Positions 11,829 to 32,116 of a DNA stretch of 64,000 bases are shown here, in pieces. A model generated the notes under the pieces. It saw only the letters and a program-made list of their open reading frames with translations. It searched no databases and had not been told where the DNA came from. Positions within the stretch are counted from its first letter, which is position 1. Each line of letters begins with the position of its first letter. The translations under genes and the position numbers were made by a program. The stretch is from contig JALIGW010000026.1 in the NCBI GenBank assembly GCA_023053685.1, positions 3,319,608 to 3,383,607 on the forward strand. The letters run 5' to 3'. The stretch comes from Diadophis punctatus similis (lineage: Eukaryota; Chordata; Lepidosauria; Squamata; Dipsadidae).

Positions 11829-12402
11829 ATCTCATTGCTCTCCCTGTGTCCGTAGCTGTATGATAAGGTATCTACCACGTATATGTATATATATATATAT
11901 ATATTTAGTTGTATATAAACCACTGTTAATTATCTAAAGGCTCTGTGTGCTGTGTTTTGCTCCTGGGTTTATCTCATAATACTAGTCACGCTGCAAAACT
12001 CTGACAAAACCCTACTTCGTTAGCAGATCCTTGGTGTCTTTGAAGACATGGACTGTTAACGTCTGCGTAGCCTTGATGGGAGATGAAGAAGTCTTCCAAT
12101 CATAAGGATGGGGGGGGGGATGTTGTAACTTAAGAGGGAGCAGTGGTCAACCGTGGTTCCCAAGGGCTCTATTCCACCTCAAAGGAGCAGGACAAGAGAA
12201 GGCATCTTCTAGTTTGGTCCATCAGGAAGCTTCTGAGAAACCTCTTCTACCCATCTTACAACCCAAGCAAGGTTCCTGACAGAGCGGTGGGGCCAGATAT
12301 TCAGGACCTGATTGTCTTCCCATGACTTACAAGACACATTTGGTATTCCAGACGTTTCCGGGCTTCGCTGCTCGCCTTCCTTTTCCGAAAGAAAAGCAAC
12401 AT
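943..12402 (-). CDS. LRSAM1: LRSAM1, E3 ubiquitin ligase (5' coding half, 12 exons)
   Basis: LRSAM1 is a RING-type ubiquitin ligase acting on TSG101 and in anti-bacterial autophagy (family knowledge). Coding exons in gene order: 12402-12331 ([12 protein letters not shown], ends YQMCL), 11683-11627 ([14 protein letters not shown]), 10642-10598 ([12 protein letters not shown]), 9612-9535 (VLIVHTN), 8435-8367 ([13 protein letters not shown]), 7619-7535, 6244-6123 ([10 protein letters not shown]), 4622-4532 ([12 protein letters not shown]), 4059-3929 ([11 protein letters not shown]), 2723-2694 (30-bp microexon [10 protein letters not shown]), 2284-2162 ([15 protein letters not shown]) and 1082-943 ([12 protein letters not shown]). 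All have AG/GT borders and phase is kept across 1043 coding bases. They cover the leucine-rich repeats (about residues 30-205) and the start of the coiled coil. The SAM domain, PTAP motifs and RING finger lie beyond the left edge. No stop or frameshift is seen. Identity rests on near-collinear similarity to the mammalian protein recalled from knowledge. Confidence 0.95.
1257..1508 (+). mobile_element. tRNA-derived SINE, copy 3
   Basis: Belongs to the subfamily with tail GTGAGGCGGTATATAAATCT CACAAATAAATAAA. B box CAGCGGTTCAAGTCTC at 1325. It lies 175 bp from the LRSAM1 exon at 943-1082. Confidence 0.9.
1609..1995. mobile_element. Family A palindromic MITE
   Basis: Near full length: starts CAGGGACTTACAACCATTCG and ends GGTCCTAAGTCAAAAGTCTA. 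It contains the internal CGGATTCGCTTAACAACCGG block and gives spurious frames on both strands. Confidence 0.7.
2880..3300. repeat. Tandem dimer of an about 200-bp repeat
   Basis: ATTGACAAA..., GTCAATTGC..., ACAGCTTACAT and AACATCTGGCTGA recur in the same order about 200 bp apart. A third partial copy (GGACTCGATAGGTAGACAAA) lies at 33932-33990. Probably a fragment of a larger interspersed repeat whose class I cannot name. Confidence 0.65.
4093..4497. mobile_element. Family A palindromic MITE
   Basis: Opens GCAGGCCTCGATTTACGCCA and closes GTAAGTTGAGGGCTACCTGT, so both terminal inverted repeats are visible. It lies within the LRSAM1 intron between exons at 4059 and 4532, only 35 bp from the latter. 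Confidence 0.75.
4966..5410 (-). mobile_element. BovB (RTE-clade) LINE 3' fragment
   Basis: On the minus strand the sequence encodes the BovB C terminus ([19 protein letters not shown], then [27 protein letters not shown]), ending in the (CAA)n-type tail seen as TTGTTGTTGTT at 4954. Short CR1 tails (TTGGAAGGGACCTTGGA) lie on both sides, at 4913 and 5479. Confidence 0.9.
5505..5955. mobile_element. Family A palindromic MITE, split by a hAT MITE
   Basis: Right half of the family (CATCATAAATACCAAGTTGC ... AAATGAACTGTTGTAAG) interrupted at 5656-5928. It resumes with the duplicated GTTGTAAG and ends CTGAGGACTTCCTGTA. Confidence 0.8.
5656..5928. mobile_element. hAT MITE (273 bp) nested in a palindromic MITE
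   Basis: Ends CAGTGGTGGGCTGC and, reverse-complemented, CAGTGGTAGGCTGC. Flanked by a perfect 8-bp duplication GTTGTAAG at 5648-5655 and 5929-5936. Internal AACCGGT motifs recur near both ends. Confidence 0.9.
6475..7010 (+). mobile_element. CR1 LINE 3' end running into an (ATTCT)n array
   Basis: Encodes the CR1 reverse transcriptase C terminus ([20 protein letters not shown], stop at 6868-6870). The CR1 3' tail GGTTGGACTAGAAGACCTCC follows, then TTCTATTCTG pentamers from about 6930 with no gap. It lies in a LRSAM1 intron, antisense to that gene. Confidence 0.9.
7780..8300 (+). mobile_element. LTR-like repeat copy 1
   Basis: Shares long blocks with 25017-25620: AGGAGGTTGGGGAGGAACAT, CAGTCCTGGAGTCTGGGGAA, an AATAAAAGAGG box and GGAGTGGAGTGGAG, ending near a (T)n/AAAAGGG run. 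A frame with acidic residues ([16 protein letters not shown]) is open through it. It lies in a LRSAM1 intron, antisense. The class is inferred from the TATA-like and AATAAA signals. Confidence 0.55.
8641..9428. mobile_element. hAT-type DNA transposon carrying a host-like coding fragment
   Basis: Terminal inverted repeats CAGGGGTCCCCAACC (left) and CAGCGGTCACCAAC (right, reverse complement), flanked by a perfect 8-bp duplication TGCTAAAA at 8633-8640 and 9429-9436. Interior positions 8893-9260 encode a coiled-coil-like segment (plus strand, one in-frame stop). No transposase is seen. Confidence 0.85.
8893..9260 (+). pseudogene. Captured coiled-coil gene fragment inside the hAT element
   Basis: Plus-strand frame reads [20 protein letters not shown], then KHLTED, a TAG at 8997-8999, and continues in the same frame [38 protein letters not shown] and [10 protein letters not shown]. 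The heptad-like Leu/Arg/Glu pattern and lack of mobile-element motifs suggest a host coding sequence without introns. I do not recognise the parent gene. Confidence 0.6.
10100..10245 (-). mobile_element. LTR-like repeat copy 2 (partial)
   Basis: Antisense partial copy of the 7780/25017 family: CCAGGACTGGCCCATGTTCC and CCCAACCTCCTCACTGTCCG are recognisable. It keeps only the segment that encodes the acidic frame. Confidence 0.5.
10281..10370. repeat. (AT)n microsatellite
   Basis: About 43 AT units. A short unique spacer (10371-10460) separates it from a second (AT)n run. Confidence 0.95.
10461..10562. repeat. (AT)n plus (ACAT)n compound microsatellite
   Basis: About 33 AT units then nine ACAT units, ending 36 bp before the LRSAM1 exon 10598-10642. 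Confidence 0.95.
10970..11327. mobile_element. Family A palindromic MITE
   Basis: GTAGCCCTTGACTTACAACT at the left, GTGGTCGTAAGTCGAGGACT at the right. LRSAM1 intron between the exons at 10642 and 11627. Confidence 0.75.
11417..11536. mobile_element. Palindromic hAT-like MITE, 120 bp
   Basis: CAGGGGTCTCCAACCTTGGC on the left is inverted at the right end. The two arms meet at GAATTCCTCAGCCGAATTC, so the element can fold into one long hairpin. It lies next to LRSAM1 exon 2 (11627-11683). No clean target duplication was found. Confidence 0.75.
11795..11826. repeat. (CT)n microsatellite
   Basis: About 16 CT units, followed 60 bp later by a short (AT)n run at 11880-11905. Confidence 0.9.
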
Positions 12403-12470
12403 CTTGCCTCCGGTCTCCATTTATCCCAGTTCAGCAGAAAAGGCAGCTGCGACAGGATGGGGATCAGAAC
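12403..12470 (-). other. LRSAM1: LRSAM1 5' UTR portion of the first coding exon (predicted)
   Basis: Upstream of the ATG on the minus strand the sequence runs to a pyrimidine-rich acceptor (CTTCCTGCTTCTCAG) whose AG is at 12471-12472. The start codon therefore probably lies in exon 2, with a noncoding exon at the promoter near 17.8 kb. The boundary is inferred from splice consensus only. Confidence 0.5.
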
Positions 12471-12714
12471 CTGAGAAGCAGGAAGATCAGGATTACATCC
12501 CAGGTCAAGTCATCCAGAGATTGGCCTGCCCAGCAGGTTCTGCCTACCGCACCCTAGGAAATGAACACCATCTTACCATCTTGACAACCTATCTTTGACA
12601 CCCACTGTCTTCAATTAGCTTCCCTGCAGTCGCTGTCGGGCACAAATCCCCATCAGCCCCAGCTTCCAAGCTCAGTGATCAGGGAAGGTGAGAGATAGGA
12701 CGAAACCTCTGGAA

Positions 12715-13090
12715 GGTAGCGTATTTTTGGAGTATAAGACGCACCTTTTTCCCCCCTAAAAGAGGCTGTAAATTTGAGTGTCTTATACTCCGAATGTAGC
12801 TTTTTTGAAGCTGTTTTTTTCAGCCCTAACGATCTTCCTAGCTTGCAGGATTTTTTCATTGCTACTTCCTCCAAAAAAGTTTTTTCCCAGCCCTAAGTCT
12901 TTGCAGGCCTGTTTTCATTGCTATTCCCTCCGAAAAAGGTTTTTTCAGCCCTAACCAGGGGATAAAATAATGTGCTGAAGCTGACCAGACTAAGGACGCT
13001 AGCCAGATGAATACCTGGTAGGTAGATTTTCCCCACTATTTTCCTCCCCCAAAACTAAGGTGCGTCTTATACTCTGAAAAATACTGTAAG
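12715..13090. mobile_element. Palindromic MITE, family B (TTTTTCGGAGTATAAGACGC type)
   Basis: Left GTATTTTTGGAGTATAAGAC GCACC and right GTGCGTCTTATACTCTGAAA, with the AGCCCTAACCAGGGGATAAA core. LRSAM1 intron 1, about 250 bp upstream of the coding start exon. Confidence 0.75.
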
Positions 13091-13543
13091 CATGGGTGAA
13101 GACTGGTTGATCGCCAACAGAAATGAAGATTAATCGTTAAGATAGGGATGTCCTCTTGAAAACACCAAGTATGACTTCTCCCATTGGTGCACTGATGACG
13201 TTACCTAGTTGGGTAGTGAAACGTCTGCAAGAAAAACCACAAGGGACCCAGAGTCCTCCTCCTCTTCTTCGTCCACTCTGCAAACTCCCCTCCCCTCTAG
13301 CACTGATGACGCTACCTAGTTGGGTAATGAACTGTCTGCAAGGAAAACCCCAAGCTCAGAGAACACCAAGGATCCCACTATTTTCGCATTAAACTATCCT
13401 CGGGCTTAAGACCTTCTTCCTCCACCACATTTCTGTATCATTAGCATGTAAGCCAACATGTAGAGACAGTTGTGGTTTATCACCAAAGTAATATGGGTGG
13501 CGAGGCCCGATCCTGGAAAAAAACCCAAATCAAAAAACCCAAA

Positions 13544-13800
13544 GAGCCGAGGTGGCGCAGCGGTTAGAGGCAGGTACTGCAGGCCACTTTAGCTGACACT
13601 GATCCACAGGTCAGCGGTTCAAATCTCACCGGCTCAAGGTTGACTCAGCCTTCCATCCTTCCGAGGTCGGTAAAATGAGGACCCAGATTGTTGGGGGCAA
13701 TGTAAATATGCATTGCTTACTGGTGTAAACCGCTTAGAGAGTGCTTGCACTGTGAGGCGGTATATAAATCTCACAAAATAAATAAATAATAAATAAATCA
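13544..13800 (+). mobile_element. tRNA-derived SINE, copy 4
   Basis: Full length, GAGCCGAGGTGGCGCAGCGG to (AATA)n. LRSAM1 5' intron. Confidence 0.9.
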
Positions 13801-14602
13801 TTCAGTGGCCTCATTGTGTAATTATTAACCCCTAAAGCTCCATTAGGGACAGATCATCACAGACAAAATCTATTTATGAGATCGCTAAGAGACAGTAGCC
13901 GTGAGTTTAATTGGAACTTTTTAAATTGTCCCAAGCGACCATGACCTGATTCACACGCACCTTAAAGTGAGATCACTTTTTCTGCACTTTTAAATCTCTA
14001 CTACGCTGCCAAGATTGGGCTTCACGCTGTGCCTTCTGACAGCCAGGAGATCAAAGGATGCAGTTTTCATGGAACAGCTACTGTAAAAACTGCCCAAAGG
14101 CACAAATCCGAATGCCTTTCGCTCTGAGGATCGCCAGAGATGTCTCTATCACCGATGCAGTGATATCTTACAACGTATACAATGGACAAAGTCCAAAGTT
14201 GTTAAAGACTACAACACGCGAGGGTGTCATTTTTTGGGAGGGGAGGGAAATTCCCTGGCTCCCTCACCTATAATACCTCCCAGAATGGAGAAAAACAGCC
14301 AGAAGCCTTTCCCCTTGAAAATAGGTTGGTTTGCGGGATTTTAATTTAAGGTGGGATGGAGAATAATTTAAAAAAAAAACCATTATTATCAGACCTGTGA
14401 AAATTAATAGCTTCAAGGATATATCCACAAATTTGTATCTTCCTTTGCATTTATGGTTAATACACAAATTCTTTTCTGAGAAAAAAGAAATGATATGTAT
14501 ATGCACGTAATAAAAGGCTTCCAGAGAGAATAAAAGCCAATGCATATTTGAAGTCCTACATTATTTTAATATAACAATGTTGTGTTGTTTTTATGTTAGT
14601 TA

Positions 14603-14790
14603 GAATATTATTCTTTATTGGCCAAGTGTGACTGGATACAAAGGAATTTCTCTCCCGTGCATAAGCTCTCAGTGTACAAACAAGTAACAATCATAATCAT
14701 CATAAATTACATTCATCATAATCATAGGTGATAGTCATAGGATGCTAAATAAGCAATCAACATAACTCATACTAGGATACTATATATATT
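14603..14790 (-). mobile_element. L3/Rex1-like LINE 3' tail, antisense
   Basis: Reverse complement of the tail described at 15180-15690, starting ATTCTTTATTGGCCAAGTGT and continuing through GTACAAACAAG. It borders a partial SINE at 14792. Confidence 0.6.
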
Positions 14791-14880
14791 TACAATGTAA
14801 ATATATTGCTTACTGGTGTAAACCACTTAAAGAGTGCTTGCACTGTGAGGCGGTATATAAATGTCACTAATAAATAATAC
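14790..14880 (+). mobile_element. SINE 3' fragment
   Basis: Only the tail half is present (ATTGCTTACTGGTGTAAACC to TAATAAATAA). Confidence 0.7.
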
Positions 14881-14892
14881 TAAAGGAAAACA

Positions 14893-15125
14893 ATATAGCA
14901 ATAGCAATAGCACTTAGACTTATATACCGCTTCATAGTGCTTTACAGCCCTCTCTAAGCGGTTTACAGAGTTCAGCATATTGCCCCCAACAATCTGGGTC
15001 CTCATTTTACCCACCTCGGAAGGATGGAAGGCTGAGTCAACCTTGACCCTGGTGAGATTTGAACAGCTGAACTGCTGAACCAGCAGTAGCCTGCAGTGCT
15101 GCATTTAACCACTGCACCATCTCGT
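14893..15125 (-). mobile_element. tRNA-derived SINE, antisense
   Basis: Starts with the tail AATAGCAATAGCACTTAGAC and ends CACTGCACCATCTCG, the GCTATTGCTATT-tailed subfamily. Confidence 0.88.
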
Positions 15126-15179
15126 GATCATGATACAAAAAACCCCCAAAGTTATAGTCATAAGAGGGTAAAGAAATAG

Positions 15180-15690
15180 GAAAGATGAGAAGCATAATAG
15201 TAATACAGCCCTACTAAAAAACAATTGCTGCCAACCTGCCTTCCATTGAGGACCTGTATACTGCATGAGTCAAAAAGAGGGCCGTGAAAATATTTACTGA
15301 CCCCTCGCATCCTGGACATAAATTGTCTCAACTCCTACCCTCAAAACGATGCTCTAGACTAGCACTGCACACCAAGACAACTAGACACAAGGACAGTTTT
15401 TCCCCGAACGCCATCACTCTGCTAAACAAATAATTCCCTCACCACTGTCAAACTATTCACTAGGCTGCATTACTATTACTATTAGTCTTCTCATCATTCC
15501 TATCTTGTTGCTTGCATCCTTACGATTTATATTGATATTGTTTCCTGGTTGCTTATTTGTACCCTGTGACAATCATTAAGTGTTGGACCTCATGATTCTT
15601 GACAAATGTATCTTTTCTTTTATGTACACTTGAGAGCATATGCACCAAAGACAAATTGTTTGTGTGTCCAATCACACTTGGCCAATAAAG
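15180..15690 (+). mobile_element. L3/Rex1-like LINE 3' end feeding a pentanucleotide array
   Basis: Degenerate coding remains precede the tail TGTGTCCAATCACACTTGGC CAATAAAG, after which ATTCTATTCTA repeats begin at 15691. A reverse-oriented piece of the same tail (TTTATTGGCCAAGTGTGACT) is at 14612-14632. Confidence 0.7.
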
Positions 15691-16094
15691 AATTCTATTC
15701 TATTCTACTCTACTCTACTCTACTCTACTCTACTCTACTCTACTCTACTCTACTCTACTCTACTCTACTCTACTCTACTCTACTCCACTCCACTCCACTC
15801 CACTCCACTCCACTCCACTCCACTCCACTCCACTCCACTCCACTCCACTCCACTTCTACTCTACTCTACTCTACTCTACTCTACTCTACTCTACTCTACT
15901 CTACTCTACTCTACTCTACTCTACTCTACTCTACTCCACTCCACTCCACTCCACTCCACTCCACTCCACTCCACTCCACTCCACTTCTATTCCTATTCTA
16001 TTCTATTCTATTCTATTCTATTCTATTCTATTCTATTCTATTCTATTCTATTCTATTCTATTCTATTCTATTCTATTCTATTCTATTCTATTCA
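15691..16094. repeat. Compound pentanucleotide array
   Basis: Blocks in order: ATTCT, CTACT (about 15700-15784), CCACT (about 15785-15852), CTACT (15856-15932), CCACT (15933-15984), then ATTCT to 16094. Blocks are internally homogeneous with sharp changes. Confidence 0.95.
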
Positions 16095-16195
16095 TTTAGT
16101 TTGACAGTGTTGTGGGAATTAGTTTTTAGCAGTGACGGCATGGGAGAGAAAAAACGTCCTTGTGTCTGGTTTTTTTGGCGGACAATGCACTATAG

Positions 16196-16603
16196 CCGTG
16201 ATGGCAAACGCGTGGCACAGCTGGCACTCAGAGCCCTCTCTGCGGGCAGGCGAGCTGTCACCCATGCGCACGTGTGCCTCCCGTCGGCCAGCTGATTTTC
16301 AGGATGCATGGGCGGCGCATGCAAAAGAGGCGCACACATGTGCGGGAGTCACGCGTGCATGCGTGAGGGTGGGGGTCAGCGTGCATGCATGGGGAATGGG
16401 GGGGGAGCGCAGGGGTGTGTCACCCCCTCCCCACAGCTCATTTTTGGTCCCAGGAGGCTGCAGGGAGGCCTGCTAGGCCCAAAACAGGGGGCGGCGGGGT
16501 GGCGCATGCATGCGCAGGGTGGGGCATGGGGCGTGTGGGGGGGTTCATGTGCGCATGCGCAGGAGGGGTGCATTGCATTATGGTTGCCGGCACGCCATCA
16601 CTG
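16196..16603. mobile_element. hAT MITE, GC-rich, 408 bp
   Basis: Ends CCGTGATGGC and CAGTGATGGC (reverse complement), flanked by CACTATAG and CCCTATAG (7 of 8 match). The interior is rich in GCATGCG and CACATG motifs, giving spurious open frames on both strands. Confidence 0.8.
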
Positions 16604-16619
16604 CCCTATAGCTATAGTT

Positions 16620-17700
16620 TGTATTGGTCAATTTAAAAAAATAATAAAATAAAAAGGCAAGACTTTCCAACTACTGCATTTATCCAGTAGGGAAGATCAT
16701 TCCATTTTGACATTCAGGTGGTTTTATCTCCTCCAAGAGTGGATAGAAAGAAAACCAAACAAGCTTCTTTTCATGTAGGCGTTTTTGGGTGAATCTGAAA
16801 TTTTCAGTGTTCAAGTTATTTTGCGGGAAGCAAAAGTATCTTCCTTTCATAGACTGCAAGGGCAGTACACAGAAATCTTTTAATACCTCGGAAACAGACC
16901 TCTGAAAGGGTGACCGAATCCGTCATGCCTTATTTAGAATTAACAAATAACTGTGCCTTTAAGGGAGACGCACGCAAACAATAAAATCAGTTGGAACAAT
17001 GACATTGCCTGGACCTTGGCAATTAAAGACACATCTGGCATTTGTAAACAAGCTTCTGTCTTCATAAGTTTTATACCGCTGACAATTACTGGGAGTTGGG
17101 CAACACAGATTTTTTTTAATTATTAATATTAGTTGGAAAAGGCACTGGGGGAAAAAATCTCCCTGAATTTTTTTTTTCTATCATAAATTAATGAGCCTCT
17201 CCTCCTCCCGTCCCAGGCATTACCAATGGTAATTCTAGTCTATTTATAAATAAAATAAATTCCTTTTGAGCCACCCAGCTTATTTGGATGAGATCTTTTC
17301 TTCTTGCCCCTAAATTAAATTGCAGGCTCCCCTCCCCTTTTCTTACCTGCCAGGAAGCCCCATGGCATCGGACTTAATGTATTTCCAAGGAAAAAGTCAC
17401 TCTGAGCGCCAGGGATCCAGGCAGAAGCTCAACAGGTGAAGCTGGATTTCTTGCCTGTCATGCCAGCAGGAGGAGGCTGGTGAAAGGACCGGGGTCCGGG
17501 CAGAAAGGAGGGCCTGGGTGGGTGGGAGATAACCAGAAGCCAAAGCTACTGCGCTGATCTGATTGTGGGAAGAGGGAGAAATAAACCCCAATGGCTAAAT
17601 ATAAAAATGCAGGAAATGCAAGACCAGCTGGCTTAGCCACGCCCAGAAATAGGAGGAGGGGGCACAACTAAGGAGCGGCCACGCCCCCTTCCTTGGATCC
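16620..17700. other. LRSAM1 5' intron, unique part
   Basis: No repeat family recognised. The sequence is AT-rich, then becomes GC-richer from 17320. It contains the donor-like site at 17346, and no exon is otherwise supported. Confidence 0.35.
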
Positions 17701-18207
17701 ACGCCCAGGCCTTGCAGGGAAAGGAGGAGCCAAACCCCGCCCACTTCGCCAAGATTGTCCCTCCGCGCGGCCCGTACTTACCGCCTCAGTTCATCCGCCA
17801 GACAAAAAAAAAACAACCTAGGCTCGGAGCCCACCCCCTTTCGCTTTTCTTTTCCCCGCTCCCTCCATGCGGCTTGTCCCGGGAAGCCGCAGCGTCGCCC
17901 CCCGGGAAAACACGGCCCCTTCAAAAGGTTTCCCTTCTTTGCCCGGCGCCGGTGCCCTTAGCAGCCATGGCGGCGGAGAGCCGCAAGTCTCGCGAGAGTT
18001 TGGGCGGACGTCGCAAGTTCGGAAGGAGGAGTCGCGCTCCCCGTTGTCGGGACGGCCGTTGGCCCGATCTCGCGAGATCTTGGCTTGCTATATCTCGCGG
18101 TAGTCGCCATTCCGAGGCCTTTTAGTTACCGTTGCGGAGCCCGGTTGTCGGTTTGCGAATCTGCCGCCATCTGAGTCGGACGTTGGCCGGACGTTACCGT
18201 AGCCACC
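17700..18207. promoter_or_regulatory. Bidirectional CpG-island promoter of LRSAM1 and RPL12
   Basis: GC- and CpG-rich DNA lies between the predicted LRSAM1 first exon (minus) and the RPL12 start codon (plus). It holds two exact palindromes TCTCGCGAGA (17988-17997 and 18068-18077, 80 bp apart) and a partial third near 18091. A CCATGGCGGC box near 17965 resembles a YY1 site. A pyrimidine run near 18117 (GGCCTTTTAG) could be the 5' TOP start typical of ribosomal protein mRNAs. Head-to-head RPL12 and LRSAM1 is also the human arrangement. Confidence 0.75.
17782..17950 (-). other. LRSAM1: LRSAM1 noncoding first exon (predicted)
   Basis: A strong minus-strand donor (GGCG|GTAAGTACG) has its GT at 17781-17780, inside the CpG-rich stretch shared with RPL12. 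It fits a 5' untranslated exon joined across about 5.3 kb to the acceptor at 12471. The upper limit, the transcription start, is a guess. A second donor-like site at 17346 (GCAG|GTAAGAAAAG) could mark an alternative noncoding exon. Confidence 0.45.
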
Positions 18208-23357
<5,150 letters not shown>

Positions 23358-23547
23358 GTCTGCTACCTGAATGGACTGCATGCAACTGTTATTTCTGTCC
23401 TTCTGTAACAAATGTTGTTAGTTTATAGCCGCTACTATGAAAGATGGAATCTCTTTATCTTCGCCACCTCTCCACTTTCGGCTTCTCCGGGCGTGATGCC
23501 ATCACGGCCCCTTAAAAATGTTGAAACTGTTGTGTACGCATTTCAAA

Positions 23548-23553
23548 AATAAA
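23548..23553 (+). terminator. RPL12: RPL12 polyadenylation signal
   Basis: AATAAA lies about 190 bp after the stop codon, followed by a T-rich stretch from 23579. It is the first canonical signal downstream of RPL12. Confidence 0.75.
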
Positions 23554-23643
23554 AATCGTACTAGGTGTAACTCTAGCTTTTTTTTTCTCCATTCTTATTT
23601 TAAAAACCAATTACGCCAGATTTGCCTTGTGGGTAATTCTCTA

Positions 23644-24000
23644 GAGATCGTCCTCCACTTAACAACTGTTCATTTAGTGACCATTCAAAGTTCCACTGGC
23701 ACTGAAAAAAAGGGGTTTATGACAAGCATTGCAACATCATCCCCGTGATCAGACGATTAAAATTTGGGTGCTTGGCACCTGACTCATGACCGTTGCAGTC
23801 TCTCAGGGTCATGTCCCCCTTTTGACAAAATTCAATGGGGAAGGAAGAGAGCCAAATTCACTTTAACAACTGGTTTACTAACTAGTGATTTCACTTAACA
23901 GCTGTGGCAAGAAAGGTCATTCAAGGGGCAAAATTCCCTTAACAAATGTCTCCCCAACAGAAATTTTGGGTTCAATTGTGGTAAGTTGAGGACTGTTATC
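23644..24000. mobile_element. Family A palindromic MITE in the RPL12-STPG intergenic region
   Basis: GATCGTCCTCCACTTAACAA at the left and GTGGTAAGTTGAGGACTGTT at the right. It occupies most of the gap just after the RPL12 polyadenylation site. Confidence 0.75.
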
Positions 24001-24140
24001 TATGAACGCAGAAATATTGTCAGGGATTTAATGTTTAACTCTCTCATCAAAATCTGTTCGGCCGAGTTTTACAGCCAAAGCTTTTATTTTTCAGTATATA
24101 ACTAAAAAAAATAGCAATATTCTAGCAGTATCGCCTACAC

Positions 24141-24271
24141 CAGGGGGTGGCCAAACTATGGTTCTTTGAGGACCTGTGGACTTCAACTCCCATGCATGCA
24201 TGGCTGGCTCAGGAATTCTGGGAGTTGGAAGTCCACAGGTCCTCAAAAGAACCATAGTTTGGCCACCCCTG
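24141..24271. mobile_element. Palindromic hAT MITE, 131 bp
   Basis: CAGGGGGTGGCCAAACTATG at the left is mirrored by the right end. The arms pair almost to the centre (ACTTCAACTCCCATG...). Perfect 8-bp duplication GCCTACAC at 24133-24140 and 24272-24279. Confidence 0.9.
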
Positions 24272-24550
24272 GCCTACACTGTACAAATCTGATTGTGTTA
24301 AAATGCTTTGTGTACAAACACAAAAGGGTTTTGCTTCTCCATTGACCTGGGGTTTTTTTGTTTTTGTTTTTTTTAATGAAGGTAAGGTCAAGAAATGCAA
24401 TTTGGCATTTTTTGGGGGGGTGAAAGTTTGTAAGCGTAAAATTGGCAAACGCTCTACTTTTTTTTTTACAAATGACTGGCTTTTCTATTCCACAAATATT
24501 TCCAATGGACTACTGGGTTTTGTCCTCATAGTTTTCATAGATGGATTTTC

Positions 24551-24556
24551 TTTATT
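24551..24556 (-). terminator. Possible polyadenylation signal of the STPG gene
   Basis: TTTATT on the plus strand reads AATAAA on the minus strand, about 180 bp past the stop codon of the STPG gene. RPL12 and this gene converge here with about 1.2 kb between their ends. Confidence 0.45.
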
Positions 24557-24734
24557 TCTCTTCTCCCTTGCTAATATAACTCAGCCTGATGCCCAGAAGG
24601 CTTATAAACAGGAGAGGGTGTCTTTTTTACGTGTTTTTTTGCAAGCATGTATTAACCGCAAGCAGCCCACAGATGTTACAAGGAGCAGAAATGGAGCGGG
24701 AAGAAGCCCAGACTAGTTTCTGTTGTCACTAGCT

Positions 24735-30883
<6,149 letters not shown>

Positions 30884-32085
30884 TTCTAAGGCTCAGGGAT
30901 GTCGACTGCACCATACTCGGTCACCTGGAATTGCACATATGTGACATCAGTGGGTTCTCACGTCCGAGGTTCCGTTTGGCTGGAGAGAGGCCATTGGTCA
31001 GCTGTCAGTTGGCCGTGGTGAGGTAAGTATCTTTCAGGGAGGCTGAAGAGGAGACTGGATCATGGAGGAAGTCACCATGGTTCTCCCACTCATTCATATA
31101 CAAGCTGTTGTCTATATTGCATCTCTATTAAATTTACACCTAGTCACAATTCCTTAGGAAGGAGGCAAGGACAAACCACTTGTGGGAAAATCTTGCCAGG
31201 AAAATTGCAGGGATTGGTCCAGAAATAATCTGATGCAACTGAATGGAAGAAAAAATAAATAAGTTACATTATAATATAGATTTTAGTGCCTCTATTATAT
31301 ATATATAGCGGCTCTATTAAGTCTGGGAAAGCAAGGCAGGCTAAAATGAGATTGCTTGGTTTTTGTGAGTCCAGCAAGCCGTGCTTAAGGGCTATTAATC
31401 TGTTGAATAAATTCCAGACAAATTTGATTTCCTCGGGGAAAATCAAAGGAAGATCAATAGGATGCACGAAAACCATCTTCCAAAGCTGAATATGGGTACT
31501 GTTGGTCCTCGACTGACAAGCATTCATTTAGTGACTGTTCAAAGTTACAACGGCTCTGAAAAAAAAAGTGACTTAGGACTGCTCCTCACCCTTACGACCA
31601 TTGCATCGTCCCGCGGATCAAAATCCGCCCATTTGGCAAACCGGGATGTGTTTATGACGGCTGCACCGTCCTACGGTCATGTAATCGCCTTTTGTAACCT
31701 TCCCAGCTGGCTTCAACAAGCAAAGTCAATTGGGGGGGGGGGAAGATCGATTCGCTTAACGACCACACGATACACTTAACAACTGCAGTGATTCATTTAA
31801 CCACCAGGTCACAAAAATGTTGGTCGCGGCCACTCATTTAACAACCTCCTTCCTTAGCAATGGAAATGTCACCCATTTTGAAGCGCGAATAGGTTGATGC
31901 CCAGAAATAAAATTCAAAATTGGGTTTATTACACATTTATAGATAGGTATGTGTGTGTCCATATAGAATATATTTATTTATTTTATTTATTTATTTGTGA
32001 GATTTATATACCATCTATTTATATAATAGACATATATAGTAGACATATTTAATAGACATAAATATAGTTTTTATAATATCTGCAT
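30884..32085. other. Intergenic region between the STPG gene and ZMYND19
   Basis: Divergent intergenic sequence. Apart from the family A MITE (31502-31880) and AT-rich runs at 31290-31310 and 31960-32080, I see unique sequence with no convincing exon. 30950-31080 is the likely promoter side of the STPG gene (non-CpG). Confidence 0.4.
31502..31880. mobile_element. Family A palindromic MITE upstream of ZMYND19
   Basis: TTGGTCCTCGACTGACAAGC at the left. The right end is eroded after TTAGCAATGG. It contains a G9 run at 31732. Confidence 0.65.

Positions 32086-32114
<29 letters not shown>
32083..32114. repeat. (CA)n microsatellite
   Basis: About 16 CA units just upstream of the CR1-tailed SINE. 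Confidence 0.9.

Positions 32115-32116
<2 letters not shown>

Noticed and set aside
17712..18125. Plus-strand frame of 137 codons upstream of RPL12
   Set aside because: It lies in the bidirectional promoter and is explained by CpG-island composition. RPL12 starts at 18208.
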